Of a stretch of 64,000 bases of DNA, positions 1 through 13,240 are shown one piece after another. Origin of the DNA: Epiperipatus broadwayi. Taxonomy: Eukaryota; Onychophora; Udeonychophora; Euonychophora; Peripatidae. The stretch is taken from positions 1,366,001 to 1,430,000 of the forward strand of contig JAQFVV010000031.1 of the NCBI GenBank assembly GCA_028023455.1, given 5' to 3'. A model generated the notes under the pieces. That model did not search any database and was not told where the DNA came from. It saw only the letters and a list, made by a program, of their open reading frames with translations. How positions within the stretch are numbered: the first letter of the stretch is position 1; every line of letters starts with the position of its first letter. The translations under genes and the position numbers were made by a program.

Positions 1-63
1 TAGCAGTAGTGGAAACACCTCTAAGAGAAGAATAACTTATTCTGAAAGACTTGGTATTGCAGG

Positions 64-655
64 GTATAAATATAAAAGAAAAAGATAAAAGGAGTGGTGT
101 TATAGGAGTAATGTCAAAAAAGATTTAAATGCTGTTAAATGTCAAGAACATTTGTGGTTTGAGATAAGGTTAGGAAGATAAGAATGGATGATGGCTATAG
201 TATATATAGCCACTGGAGATAAGTCAAACTATAATGGAGTAGAACAGTAGCATATATGAATACCTAGTTAAGGACATACAGAGTTTAAAACAAACAGGAT
301 AGAAAATAATGGTTATAGGGAATATGGATGGGCGTATTGAAGAAACTGATGATGTAGGTAATAAGAATAGACAGCTTTTAAATAATTTTTGTCAGAGAGT
401 GAATTTGAGCTTTAAAAATTTATCAAATATTTATGAGGGACAATAAACTGGATTATGTATTAGTAGAGAAAGAAATAATAAATAAAGTATGGAAAATTAA
501 TCTGTTTAATAATAAAGAAAGAGTATGTAATAGTGATCATAACTTATTTATAATAGAAATGATTAGTAATGTGATGGAAAATAGTAATATAAGTAGAAAG
601 GATAGTGAAAGAAGTGGATGGAGAGTCAATGATAAGAATAAGTTATAAGAGTAGA
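64..655 (+). pseudogene. APE-type endonuclease domain remnant of LINE T copy 1
   Basis: This would nick target DNA for target-primed reverse transcription. Fragments in shifting frames spell a GVVIGV-like strand, then MVIGNMDGRIEE at about 306-345, the counterpart of the GDFN catalytic motif with GD changed to GN. Further on comes a DYVLV segment (451-465) and SDHNLF (532-549), the catalytic Asp-His pair near the end of APE nucleases. The last open stretch is 433-648. Stops at several points and the lost GD make it non-functional. The matching stretch of copy 3 at 54.5-55.0 kb confirms the assignment. Confidence 0.8.
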
Positions 656-943
656 AAATAAAAGTTGAAGAAACCATGAAAGAGTTGGTTGGGAATGAAT
701 ATAAGGGCTGAGTGAAATAGAAAAAAGGCCAAATAGGGTTCTAAATGAGAATATTTAGAAGAATAAAAGTAATAGGAAAGTGATAGCAATAAAAAGTGTA
801 AAAGATAGGGGGAAAGCATGCAGTGAATATAAGCACACTATTAAAAACAAAAAAAAATGAAGAAGATGTTAATGCTAAATGGGAAAAGTACTTAGAAAAA
901 AAGTAGTTGGCTAAAATAGATAAATTATAGAGAGAGAAGGAAA

Positions 944-2046
944 TTGAAAAGTAAATTGTTGAAGAATAATAATAAAAGTAAAAGAGATGGGTGGAAATAC
1001 ATTAAAAGAAAAAATGTAAGCAAGAGAAACATAGTATTACTAGATGATGAGAGAATAGAGTGTACCTCTAGAAGAGAATTAGAGATAATCTTAAATAAGT
1101 ATGTAATGTATATACAAATTATGTTAGATGTGAAGGACAGAGTAGTAGCAAACATGAAAGCATATAGTATTGGAAATATTAGGTTTACATAAAGTGAACT
1201 GAATGAGGCAGGTAAAAAATTTAAAATTGGAAAGGTAAGAGATTTGTATGAATGTGCAGCAGAGATGATAATGAATTTAGGGTAAAGGGAAAAATTAAAA
1301 CTATTATCATGTTTTAATAAAATGGCACAGAAGAGAAATTTTCCAAGTAGTTGGAGTAATACAATGCTACTATTTAAAGGAAAGGGTAAAGACCACAAAA
1401 AGTTAAAAAATTATAGACTGATAGCTGTAACAGCAGTGTTATATAAAGTTTTACCATATATGGTGGCTAGAAGGGCTGAATTGCAAAATGAATGGAAGAA
1501 AATAATATAATGGGAGATATGCAAGTAGGTTTTTGATTGGATAGACATATAAGAGATAGTTTATTTGTTGTTACACAACTTATGGATATGAGTAGAAATA
1601 CAGGTAGACAATTATATATGGTTTTTGTAAATATAGAGAAGGCATATGATAGAGTAAATAGAAATAAATTATGGGTAAATTTAGTAAATTTGGGAATGAA
1701 TGGAGCTTTAATGGATATTAAGAAATTATACAAAAATAATTACTATATATATCAATTAGGGAATATAGAATCAGCTAAAGTTAAAAATGGGGGAGGATTA
1801 AGGCAAGGATGCCCCTATGTTTATATTTTGTTTTTGTTGCATTTGAGAAAAATGGAGAGAGCAATAGAAAGACTAGGAAGAGAAGTAGGGATACCATTAA
1901 TAAGTGTCAAGGGAGTATATACATTGTCAGGTCTTTTATTTGTGGATGAGGTCTTTTTGGGTGCAGAAAGAAAGGAAGATATGGAAATTGTGCAAGGGTG
2001 GGTAAAGAGATGGAGATTAAATTTAGTGAGGAAAAATCAAAAGTAA
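944..2046 (+). pseudogene. Reverse transcriptase domain remnant of LINE T copy 1
   Basis: The linker and RT of the LINE are split over at least three frames. The best part (1537-2046) holds the motif A region AYDRVNR, motif B GLRQGCP and the motif C region LLFVDEVFLGAE. The active-site pair that should read ADD is VDE here, so one catalytic aspartate is gone. Upstream, 1322-1500 carries the fingers region (NYRLIAVTAVLYKV). Copy 2 at 46-47.6 kb gives the reference for what is missing. Known role of the family: copying element RNA at the nicked target. Confidence 0.85.
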
Positions 2047-2865
2047 TGATAATTAATACTGGGGAAAGAGAAACATATAATTTTTATTGGGGGATATAAA
2101 GTTAAATCTGGTGATTAGATATAACTATTTGGGGATCATCTTAAGTAATCAAAAAATTGATAAAGAAGCAAAGAAAAGAAAGGGATGATGTAGCTAGAAT
2201 GTAGCTAGAATATATGGAAGGGAATGGTAGTAGCAGGGTTATCATATGATAATGATGTGTTATGTGTTAGTAAAGGGATATTAGATTACTTAAAAAAAGT
2301 ACAAAAAGAAGTAGGAAGACATGCTTTAGATGCAGATGTGTGGATGGCAAAAGAGGAAATTCAAGGAGAAATGGGATAATCAAGTTTTTATATGAGAGAT
2401 GCAAGAAGCAAAATGAAAGTGTTTGGTAGATTGCAGTTTCTGGATAATAAAAGAATAGCCAAAATAGTATTTAACTGGATTATGAAGGGAAGGCAACAAA
2501 ATGGGTGTGAAAGATAATGCAATATGTAGAAGATTTTGCTAAAGAATTTATGTCAGTATATTTGTACAAAAGGTTGGATGATTATGTTAGGAGAATTTTT
2601 GGATCTTATAATGATAAGGAATGGGATAGAAGAATAAATGCATTAATAAAGAATAGGAAGTTGGAGAGATAGAAAACTAGTATGGAGAGTAAAAAAAGTT
2701 TAACAGAATATTGGATGCAAGTTAATTTATAATAGCAAGGAATGTAGTTTACTGTTTAAGGCTTGGATAGGATTGATATGGAGAGTAAAAGGAGTTTAAC
2801 AGAATATTGGGTGCAAGTTAATTTATGATAATAGCAAGGAAGGTAGTTTACTATTTAAGGCTTGA

Positions 2866-3090
2866 ATGGGATCTTTAGCAACAAGGGAATATACACACAA
2901 ATGGGAAAATGTGGGTAATTTAGTCTGCAAGTTGTGTAAGGAAGGCATAGAAAATATTAGGCATCTGTTAATTGAATGCAAATGCTTGAAAGCAGAAAGA
3001 CTACAAATAATGAAGCTGTGGAAGAATAAATATAACCAAAGTGATTATACAGAAAGTGGGTTATTGTTTTTTATGCTGGGTTTGGGATAA
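2866..3090 (+). pseudogene. C-terminal zinc-knuckle region of LINE T copy 1
   Basis: The open stretch begins with the conserved TREYTHKW block and continues with CKLC, then H and C in the order C-x2-C-x8-H-x4-C (residues about 24-41). This is the zf-RVT type knuckle at the end of many LINE ORF2 proteins. About 75 bp of upstream sequence occurs twice (near 2755-2790 and 2840-2870), a small internal duplication. The frame closes before the usual end. Copy 2 has the same block at 45557-45823 on the other strand. Confidence 0.8.
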
Positions 3091-3815
3091 AATAAAAGAG
3101 ATTTAGATATAAAGGCCATGGAGTTGGCAAAGATTAGGTTGTGGTTATGGGATGGAGCAGCATAGAGAAGACTATGGGAATAACTTAGGGTGGGGAATAG
3201 AAAGGGAAATTAAAGTTGGTAACAGGCTTTTCTGGGCATAGTTGCTGAGAGATTACTGACTTCGTATATGGAGAAGTCACAATGCATCACATCACATCAA
3301 TATGCACTCGTGGATTCTCTTGTTGATTTTTTTTTTTTTTTAAAATTCCAACTACTTCATTTTTTGAAAGTCCTTTATAGAATATTCATCAGAAGTGTGA
3401 AAGTAAGTGTTGCCTCTGAGTTACCTGGATTAGCTACTATAAAATCACTATCCATGCTATTGTCTGACCAAAGTTATTTATTCCCTAATACAGAATGATT
3501 GGTACTAACTTATTTGTGAAAAACTAAAAAGGCAGAAAAAATTATTTAAATGAAATCATTAAAAAAAAATTATACAAAAAATTCAAATTTTATAATTGTC
3601 AATAAATATATAAACTTATTTTAAGAGAAAATGAAGAGATAAAGAGCATATCACATACAATCTATATTATTTTCTCTCTAATTTGAATAAAATAAGTGAT
3701 CAAAATTTTTAAAAATGAGAAAGAAAAGAAAAGCATAAACAATATAGTAAATGGATTACTTATTGAAATTTCATTTCTAATGGATTGCTTTTATTTAACA
3801 CACTCATCATGCCCT

Positions 3816-3895
3816 ACCTAGTTTGGTGAAGTGATAGATTAGGAGACTTTCTAGATCACGGTTCATGGATCATAATCCATCTCTGAAATTTCCAA
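3816..3895 (+). repeat. Possible tRNA-derived SINE remnant
   Basis: A box A-like TAGTTTGGTG lies near 3827, and a box B-like stretch containing GGTTCATGGATC follows about 35 bases later. Spacing and order fit a decayed tRNA head. There is no cloverleaf good enough to call a tRNA gene. Confidence 0.3.
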
Positions 3896-5507
3896 TGCTT
3901 GAACTTCTTATGAACTCTTGAGGCAATAAATTCTTTCTTATTAAATTACTTTTTATGCGGTCATAAATTATTTTTCTAATTTACTAAAATGTAAATTATT
4001 TTCAAGCTTTTGCTCAAATACAATTTTTGCCATAAATGAATTGCTCTTTGGAATATAATTTCTTATGGATTGCTTTCACTTTAACATAGTAATTCCCATC
4101 AATTACTTTCTAATGGATTAATTATGTAATTATTTCTATGCTTTCTTTTAACTTTTCATTGTGACTTAGTTTCAATTGATTTTTACTGCTTTAATTGTTA
4201 AATAAATTATCTTTATACTTTTATTAAATGTACTTATTTTTTTATAAATTCAATAGTAAATAGTCTATTTTGTCTATCAATTTGGTTTTTCATTAGAGCA
4301 CATGCTTTAATAGCAACAAAATAAGTGTTTGAATGTGTGGCTACTGTATATGCAGATAATAATAATATACTTATGCTTTTGAAGAATAATTAATAACTTT
4401 GGAAATGTTTGGGAATAAAAATTGTGGCATGGAATTAGTATTCATTTTTGAATATTGTTTTATTGCAAGTTTTATTCATAGTTTTATGTAGAAATAGAAT
4501 ATTAAAAAAATAATCGAATGATTAGTTGCTTGGGGATCATAAGATATTTAAGCATCAAGTATAACAGGTTAAGCTTCAGCGTCTAATAAGTATAAGCTCT
4601 TCAAATTCATTAATTTACTGATTACACCAAATTACAGAGCATAGCAAGTAAAAGTCGTATTTAAAAGCTGAACATTAATACTTTTCATGTCATTACTGGG
4701 GTTGTTTTTTGTTTTTTTTTTTGGGGGGGGATATTTCAAATTTTATTATATTTATAATATTTCATCTATATGACATGAAATAGATGTTCAAATTATATTA
4801 TTTGCATATGACATCAGCTGTCATAATTTTATGCAGATTATGAACAATCTGATTAGAATAAATGATGATCTATCTACCTGCATTAAATACATTGAAGATT
4901 ATTGAATAGTTCAGAGTAAACATAAAATCTTTAATTATTTCTCATTTTTGGCATCATTCTTTTATTGACAGAAAATGCCTACTATATTTTTTAAATTATT
5001 TCATTTTCTTTTGGGTGTGTATAATTGTTTCATAATTATACAGAGAATTTTCATTCTTTTCTATTAATTTGTTCCAAAAAATTAAGATAAAGATTGAATT
5101 TATTATAAATGTGGGCAAATTTTCATAGGAATAATGTTATATGTGTTTAAATCATCAGCACAATAAAGATGTAATAGTTCTTTCATATATTGTTAATAGT
5201 AACACATAAGAAATGCATGAATATTAATATTTTATGGTAATATAGGAAAATTGATTATAATATTCTTTTAATAAACCAATGGAGAGGAATAAAAAAAATA
5301 AGGTATTACTCTTTAGGCTTGCAGTCACTAAGTAGTAAGAATTTGAACAATTTTCCACCTTTGTTTTATTTTCTAAATAAGAATAGTCAAATATCTATTT
5401 GCTGATCAATACTGAATGATTGGTTGAATTGATTATTAGCCAGCTATTTGAAACAAAATTTTAAGACTGATTAGTGGAATCAAAAAATAAAGTTTTTATC
5501 TATCTAG

Positions 5508-5580
5508 CATTTGGATCCAAATTGTGAATATGGGAAGCACATGCATTACCCCTAAACTACGAAGCTCCTCTTTGGTACTA
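5508..5580 (-). repeat. Possible tRNA-Gly-like pseudogene or SINE head
   Basis: On the minus strand a box A match (TAGTTTAGGGG) is followed by GTAATGC, a TTCCCAT anticodon-loop-like stretch and a decayed box B (TTTGGATCC). The order and spacing suit a tRNA-Gly-derived head. Stems are too damaged for a functional tRNA. Confidence 0.4.
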
Positions 5581-8500
5581 TACATATATTTATCTTAAAT
5601 CATAAGTGAAAATATAAATTAAATAACCATAAAGATTAATGTTTTGTGTAAAAAATAATAATCATAAAGTCAAATTAAGAGACACAAAGTTAACTTTTTT
5701 TTTCTTAAAAGTGTTTTCCTATAATTTTGCTATTACTAGTTTTATTTTTAAATTTCAAGTATGCTTACAAAATTAACCATTTTCTTTAGCAATATGAAAG
5801 CTGCCAATTTTATTAGATTTTTAAATAATATCATACAGCATCTGTTTTTTACTACTATATATTTTAAAACTAAAAGCTTTTTTTTCTTTTTTAATTTTTT
5901 ATCTCATATTGTATATTAAAACTTTGAATTGCAATTTCTTCTGCAATCAGAGGTTTATTTTATCATGATAAAGTTTTGTTAAATTTATATTTTCATTATG
6001 CTTTTTATTTAAATTTTTGTAATTTTAAATATAGCTTTTTTCCTTCAATAAATCCTAATAGCAGCATTAGGTACCCTATTATATTTTCACATGGCATAAG
6101 ATATCTATATTTTGTTTATCTTTGATAACTTCTAATTTCACATAGCATTTTAAAAAAGTTATAACATATTGATGTCATAAAATGCACAATAACCATTACA
6201 AATGGAAATATAAGAATATTGAAAATAACCATCATAATTTTAAATCACACATTAAAAAATGGTTTTTATTTTGTGAGCTTCTAATTTAAGAATCACTCCC
6301 AGGAATGAAAAAAACCTAACATGCTATTCTATTATTATTCAGTCATGTTAGTACAGAACTTTATTGAATAAAGGTCTCTTGTATTTATTGAGCTAAAAGA
6401 AATTTTTTTCATGAAATTCTGCTATTTCTAAATTGTAATCTCAGTCATTCATAATGAGTTAGGTTAATTGGTATATGGATATAAAGATTAAATCAAGGGT
6501 AGAAAACTACCCTATCATTACTATCCAATAATTTAGACTATTAGAAAAGCTTTTGCCCTTCAATGAACTATTTAAAGGCTACTTTTTAATTTATAAAATA
6601 TTTTAAAACAATCTACAAAGCATCCTCACTCTGTTTAATAAATGTATATATACACACATAAAAAAGAAAACATCTAAGAATATATTGACAAAAATAGACT
6701 ATAAGAAAAAGGCTATTTAAGTTGTGGTTGATATAATTTTTTTTTAAAAAAGTAGAGTAATAATAGATGCAGTATATATATACAAAAAATATTTGTTTAA
6801 TAAAAAATCATTTTAAGAAAACAAAGACAGAAACAGTCAGGAACATAAATTTCATCGAGGATTTTCAGTTTAATTACATCTTGAAACATTATCGGTTTCT
6901 TCTCTCTACGGCATCTCTTATTTCAAATGTAATTAAGATTTGAAAAAAATAAAACAAATATTTATGGTATCGTATTGGATTTCTAAAAATAACTATTTTT
7001 ACTATTTTGTAGATAATAATAACAGATAACTAACTTGTTAAAAATATTATAGCAAGTTTTTAAATAAATAATTTGAACATACATTTACTTAAACGATTGC
7101 TAATTTTTTTTTCAAACCCACAAATGAATAACATATAAATAGAAAACTATTTATCGTTAAATTGCAAAATGAAAAACTTTCATTTGATAGGCCAGTTTTT
7201 TTTTTAGTTCTTATTAAAAATTGGTGAGTAATCGCAAAATTGTTAACAAATAGCTGTTTGTTTTTTTAAATGTGCAACATTACTACACACTATTTACTAA
7301 TCAAGCTATAAATTGAATAAATTTCTCTAACTACAGTCTGTGATAAATAAAAAATTATATATAGAAAAGAAAGATTTTTTAATTGGCTAATAGTGGAATG
7401 AATTATAAAAAATACAGTTAGTTATATATTATTAAGGGCCATTTGATATCAAATCTAATTCTAGTATTAACATAAATAATGTTCATTCAGTTTGGAATAT
7501 TACCATTTAATCTATTTGATTTTTCATAATAATCAAAGACACATTTATTATTACAATTCCGGCATATATAGTACAGTAATAGAAAATGCAATCAGGAACT
7601 AAAAATCTATCTATCACTTTTGATGGAAATTAATCACGTGACTTCATGAGTAATTAATCATTCAATTATTTTAATGTTATGATGATAAAGATCCTGTACT
7701 TTTATCTTTTGCTATCTCATTGCTTTCAATTGCCCTCTCTTTTTTTATATCTTTTTTCAATATTCTTAAGTGCACACACTTTTCCAATGAGATAATTTTG
7801 TAATAAGATATAAATTATACAATTTCTACCTGATCATTGACACTTTAAATGGAAATCTGAATTTAATCATATTGGCTATACCCATGATGCTTTTATTTGT
7901 TGTTCATAGTATTTTTAAATGTTTTTAAACTATATTTTTCCTAATCTCTTTCTTCAGTTTTCACCTGCATGTGAGCTTTGATTATGGTAGAATCAGTTGA
8001 ATGGAACTATTGTGCTCAATCTTCAATTTGGGTATTCAGATATCATCTATATAGTAATTGTTATTATTATCATCCAACTTCTACATTTAAAGAAAAGATT
8101 TTTAGAATTTCTTCATTGCAAGTCTTTCCGGTGCCAGTCTCTTGACTATTGAACTCTTTTCTCATTATGAACAAAGCCAAATTGGTCAACTTGTAAATCT
8201 TTGCCTTATTGCCTCTACTGTTATTATATTTGTTTTATTTTTCAATATGTTTCATTAGTGTCTTTTCTTCTAATCTGACTTTTTTCATTACATATTTTGT
8301 AAAATTAAATAGGTACAGTCTAACTTAATGTGAAAACACTCTGTTTCAGTTGTTTCTAATTCCATATAAATATGCATTACAAAATTACTAAAGTGCTCTG
8401 GTATATTCATTTTTCTAAAAATCTTTCCTAAATTTTTGAATCCTTACTGTACTCAGTGAAGTGACTTAAATAATGATTGTCATTTCTGTTTTTGTTTTAT

Positions 8501-9693
8501 ATATATTAATATAAATAAAAAAAATGTAATAATGATCTTAAAGAATATTCTTATGCATTCACAATCTTTTCTAGGCATACTTTTATTTTTAAAATAAATG
8601 TCACAAATTTTTGAAAAAGAATGTAGCAGTGAATGATAAATATCATTACATGCAATTATTTATTATTTTAAAAACATTGCTTAGAATTATATCAAATATG
8701 TTTAATTTTTTATGAAAATATCACATTGCTAACACTAAATAAAAATATATCCTAGATATCTATCAGATGTAGTAATTCATTCCATTTACTATACTTCAGA
8801 GCTATTTATCATAAGCTTAAGTAATCAATGAAACAGTATCATATATAAATCCTATTCAATTTAATTTATATTATTTATTCTAATAATCAGATCATTCTAA
8901 AATTTTGAATCCAAGTTAATTTTCTTGTAGCTATATAGGTCTGAACTAAGCCAGAAACTATATGTTTATGTTGGTTTTGATAAGAATACTATATATCATC
9001 CCAATATCACAACTCTGTTTATTTTCATTTATTGAAAATAGCAAAAAATATATAACATTTGATATATATAATCATGCATTATGTTTTATTTGTGTATATA
9101 CTGTAACCTGATTTAAAATCAAGTTACAATTATACATAATCTTTCCATTTCACAATTAAAAATAAATAAATAATCTACTCTAAAGTAAATTATAAGCAAA
9201 TATTAATTTTTCTATTTATTTTTATTGGCATAGAATGTCTAATTATTATTAAAAATAATCGTGACCAAATTCCACTAATTTCATACAGACAATTTAATAA
9301 GATTCCAGAAACATGAAGATATATGTTATTCAATATAACATTTTAGGAACACATTTTATTTTTGTAATTTTTTCTTTATTTATTTATTCCTTTCTTGAAC
9401 ATAAATTAAGTGGCTATGATTAAAATTAAAACTTGGGTGCTAAAAGAGGGTAATGAACACTCACATGTAGCCATTTGTTGAAGCTGATTTTGGGTTCACA
9501 ATAACAGGGGAAATATTTAGTAAAAGAATAAATTTTATTAGTTATTGAGATGAAAAAAAAACATTGAAGATATGAAAGTTTATATTATTAAAGAGTCAAT
9601 AAAACAATAAGAAAATGATTGATAAATTGATTAGACCAAGTTAATATATGATAAAAATATTTGCAAACCATGTACTTCTCTTATCAATTTAAA

Positions 9694-9712
9694 ATATATA
9701 TATATATATATA
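9694..9712. repeat. (AT)n microsatellite
   Basis: An uninterrupted run of alternating A and T of about 19 bp. Confidence 0.9.
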
Positions 9713-12647
9713 TTAGCATTTTGATTTTAAAACTATCCACATTTTATATTCTTTGGTTTAGTTTTTCTTACAAGTAAATATTGATGGACTGATTATAAAA
9801 CAAAAATATGATTATTATATAATGCAGACTTCACCACTGATGGGGGAGATATTATTCTCCTATAGGTCACAAACTCATGATTTATCTTTATCTTAACTAA
9901 CAACCCAATTTAGTTACTAAGAGATTAATTTTCACAGAAACAACTTATTTTCCAATATATTCAAGATAGATATGAAACTTAAAAATAGTTGTAAATTAAA
10001 GTTTTTTTAATTAGGAATATTTGACTTTTGTTCATGTGAAAATATTAAGAACCTTCAGTAATTTTAGTAATGATAAAATTAAAGCCTATTTGTTAGAAAT
10101 GTTAATGTTTTTAAAATATAGATTATGCTACTGATTATTGTTTTCATCATGAACACAAAATAATAATAATAATAAAATATTATCTGAGCATAATTTAATA
10201 TTTTTATTGTCTATAATTATATATATTATTTATAATGTTGCTAATAAGTTTTAGAAATTGCAAAAGTCATCTAATTGCATATAAAAAATGAGAATTCACT
10301 ACACAAGATACTCTCTAAGTGAGCACAGACATTAAAGAAACGATCTGTATTAAAATTTAAAACAAAATATTAAATAAATAACATGCAAATAAATATGATT
10401 TTCTTTTTTGAATTGTTCAGTTTTTTTAAAGGGCTTGTGTTGATATCGAGTTGTTTTTTCTCCATGATATAAAAAATGTAATCATTTGGCCAAAGTTACA
10501 CAGTAGAGAAACAAGTGCCTCCAGGCAATCAACTTAACATGTAAATATAATGAAAATATTGAGACCCATTTATTATTCACTTTTTTTTCTTTCTTTTTTT
10601 TTTAAAAAAAAAAAAACAATTTAATATATTGAAAATTATATTTCTTATAGTCAAATAGGGTTAGTATTGTACAATACAAATATCTTTAAAATTGATTCTT
10701 ATTATTTAATTAAACATATAAATTGAAAGTGTAATAGTAAAAGTTTTAAAAGCCTGATGCATAAAGATAAAAATAATTTAATGTAATGATAAAATTATTT
10801 CTTTTGAATGTCTTTTATTAATAAATAGAGGTTAGAAAAATATTATTTATGAATAGGTGAAAAAATAAAATAAAATCAAAAGGATTATTCTATAGTGGCA
10901 GATCAAAATTACCACATTATTGAAATAAATATTAAATAACATGTAAAAGAATTAATTTTGAGTCTTCAGTAAATTCAATAATAAAATTCAAAATTAAATT
11001 ATAGTAAAATAATGCTAAAATTATTGACATAAACCAGAAATGTTAATAAAAATAGTCATTTCATTTACAAATGTAATTAAACAATGTAAAAGAAAGAGTA
11101 ATAAAATATAGCAGTGGGGGAGAGAGATACCCTTGAAAATGACTGTATGAAGATAAAAACAGTTGAAACATTGGAGTTTTGTATTCTATATATGTTCAGT
11201 ATTGAGATAAGAAAATAAAGTTTTTGAAAAGAAAAAGGAGAAGGATTTTTAATTTGTTGATATTTTCATTTTTTATATTAAAGAAAAAATTATTTTAAGA
11301 AATCAACAAATATAATAAGAAACTTAGATTTATTTTAAAAAATAAGATAAGCTGATTGAAAAATTAAAGTGTTGACAAAATAACAGAAAGTTTAAGAAGT
11401 AGTTTGCTTGTAATATAGTAATATAACTTGACTTAACAATATTTAAAAAATAAAATTTCTAAAAATTTATTTATGATTTTAAAAGTGGAATTGCTGGGAA
11501 ATTTTTAGCTAAGATTTCTGAACTGAGATATTTTTAGTTAAAATGGTTTTTCTGACTTACTCTGTGGAACTGAAACAAATACCAAGATAAAATATTCTAG
11601 CAGCAGCCAAGTCTTTATTCCAATCTTTTGAAACATACCCAAAGACAGTTAGAAACTGAATTAAGTTGCAATTCTAGGTCTACAATGACTTTAATGATCA
11701 TATCTCATTGAATTCCCCATTTGAATTATGCAATAGTTTTTTTTTTCAAAATATGGAACTTGATATGCAAAAAATCTGATGACATGAGTAAAAAAAAAAA
11801 ACTTTTCTGAAAACTATCATTTACTTGTAAACTGTTTCTGTTCAATTGAAAAAGTGGCTTTTCATAAGCTAAAGCAACCCTCCAAAACTGCAGATTGATA
11901 AAGTAGAAATATAGAATACTATAAACAAGTCACTTAAAAAACTTCCAAAGAGTAAAAATCATCATGTCAAAGTGTTGTGCCAAAAAAGTAAATTAAAATC
12001 CATAGTAGTCAAAAGAAAGAAAATAAAACAACTACTTATGCAGATGTATAAATAGGTGCACAGACAACTTTAAGTCATAACTAAGAAATTAAGTCATTTA
12101 TTTTATATTTGTTCAAAAGCTTAAAATATTTGCATTAATTGTATTTTGAATCTTTTAATTTTTAAATCTTAAATGTAAATTAACATTTTTAAATTCTTTC
12201 TCCTTTCCTTTTAAAATCTCTTTTTCTCTCTTTACTGATCCATATTTTTATTTTACATATCAACAATTACCAACTTCCAGAGCAAACATTATATTTAAAC
12301 TTCAAGAAAATCAAAAGACATCAAATCAGTACATTAAACTCTTTTACTTAAATTAATTTAAATATTTAATTATTGTATTTTGCTCTTTATTTTCATGACA
12401 ATTGAAATCTGAGTTGATAAACACCAATTCATTTCACATTATCCATATGTGCAACTTATGATATTAGACTATTACTTATCATATTATTTAATTTACTATG
12501 ATTTATTTGACTAATTAAATAAATACTATTTTTTAAACTTAAATAGTAGAAACTTTCTCCATACAGTAGTGCCACTCAGTGCAAGCCACGGTAATCAATG
12601 TGTGCTAAAATGTTTGTGCGTCAAAATGCCTATCTAATGCTTACTCA

Positions 12648-12705
12648 TCCCATATCCCAGACTAGGTTCTAACATATGGCCTTCATCAGAGAAGACTCAA
12701 ATTTG
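12648..12705 (-). ncRNA. Hammerhead-like motif, repeat B unit 1 (decayed)
   Basis: On the minus strand CTGATGA is intact. It is followed 13 nt later by GAACC in place of GAAAC, then TAGTC with the expected cleavage C at the complement of 12660. Stem I no longer pairs at its base. Probably inactive; recognised by alignment to the better copies at 24.8 and 25.4 kb. Confidence 0.4.
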
Positions 12706-13086
12706 AGAGCACTTAGATTTTTGAATATAATGCAACCCTTCATCAGCCACTTTCTATCTTTTTAATTAACTATAAAGTTATGAGTCAAAAGCATCCTAAT
12801 GTTTTTAATCCAAGCTCATTCACTTATGTAATCAAATAGATTAAAACCCAGTGCAGTCCCTATACACTTTGTTGTCTTTGTATCTTTAATAACCACAGAC
12901 ATCATCCTTTGGCCAGGATTGATATTAAACCATGAAGGCATCAGATGATTATCATTTTTATGCTCACGCAAGCTGTTAAACAGCAAAAACTATCTCCATA
13001 CAGTAGTGTTATCCAGTGCAAGCCATAGTAACCAATAGAAGCTGAAAGGTTTACAAAATCAAAATCCCTATCTAGTGCCTACTCAG

Positions 13087-13140
13087 CCAATATCCCCAGG
13101 CTTGTTTCTACTTTGTGGACTTCATCAGTGAGAAACTTTT
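13087..13140 (-). ncRNA. Hammerhead-like motif, repeat B unit 2
   Basis: On the minus strand CTCA, CTGATGA, a 13-nt stem II segment, GAAAC and then AAGCC, TGGG follow in order. Both strictly conserved core boxes are intact. Stem I can pair CTCA with TGGG using one G.U pair. The nucleotide before the cleavage site is C, not the usual U, and stem II is weak, so cleavage would be poor. Confidence 0.45.
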
Positions 13141-13240
13141 TATGTGAGAGCACTGATCCTAAATCTTTGGTTCTAATGCATCCATTGATTACTATAATTT
13201 GCACACAGTGGCATTACTATATGGAGAGAGATTCCTACTG

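Larger units (their letters stand above)
1..3299 (+). mobile_element. Non-LTR retrotransposon (LINE) family T, copy 1, degraded, runs off left edge
   Basis: A LINE reads rightwards and is cut by the window start. In order it shows an APE-type endonuclease tail, reverse transcriptase, a long C-terminal region and a CCHC-type zinc knuckle. It ends in a short simple-sequence tail of the ACATC type near 3285-3299. The same tail closes the copies at 45.45 kb and 52.16 kb, so it is the true 3' end of the family. Many stops and frameshifts break the frame, so this copy cannot be active. A short segment near 2700-2720 is duplicated near 2780-2800. By general resemblance the family is like the jockey/CR1-type elements annotated as tick transposons; I do not assign a clade firmly. 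Confidence 0.9.
3306..12540. other. AT-rich spacer, no gene seen
   Basis: About 9 kb of A+T-rich DNA with only short chance open frames. I found two weak tRNA-like scraps (3816-3895 and 5508-5580) and one dinucleotide run (9694-9712), listed separately. No RT, transposase, coding exon or long inverted repeat was recognised. It could be intergenic or intronic. Confidence 0.6.
12545..13240 (-). repeat. Repeat B tandem pair (hammerhead-bearing), antisense to the plus strand
   Basis: Two units of the same non-coding repeat stand head to tail. The marker CTCCATACAGTAGTG occurs at 12557 and again at 12994, giving a period of about 437 bp; the hammerhead core (TCATCAG on the plus strand) recurs at 12683 and 13122. 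Unit 1 is complete. Unit 2 is cut short after its hammerhead and ends in an inverted copy of the first 50 bp (ACTATATGGAGAG near 13220). Related units form the fold-back at 24.7-25.6 kb. No open frame is conserved. The layout suits a retrozyme or the terminal repeats of a Penelope-like element; which of these is not decided here. Confidence 0.75.
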
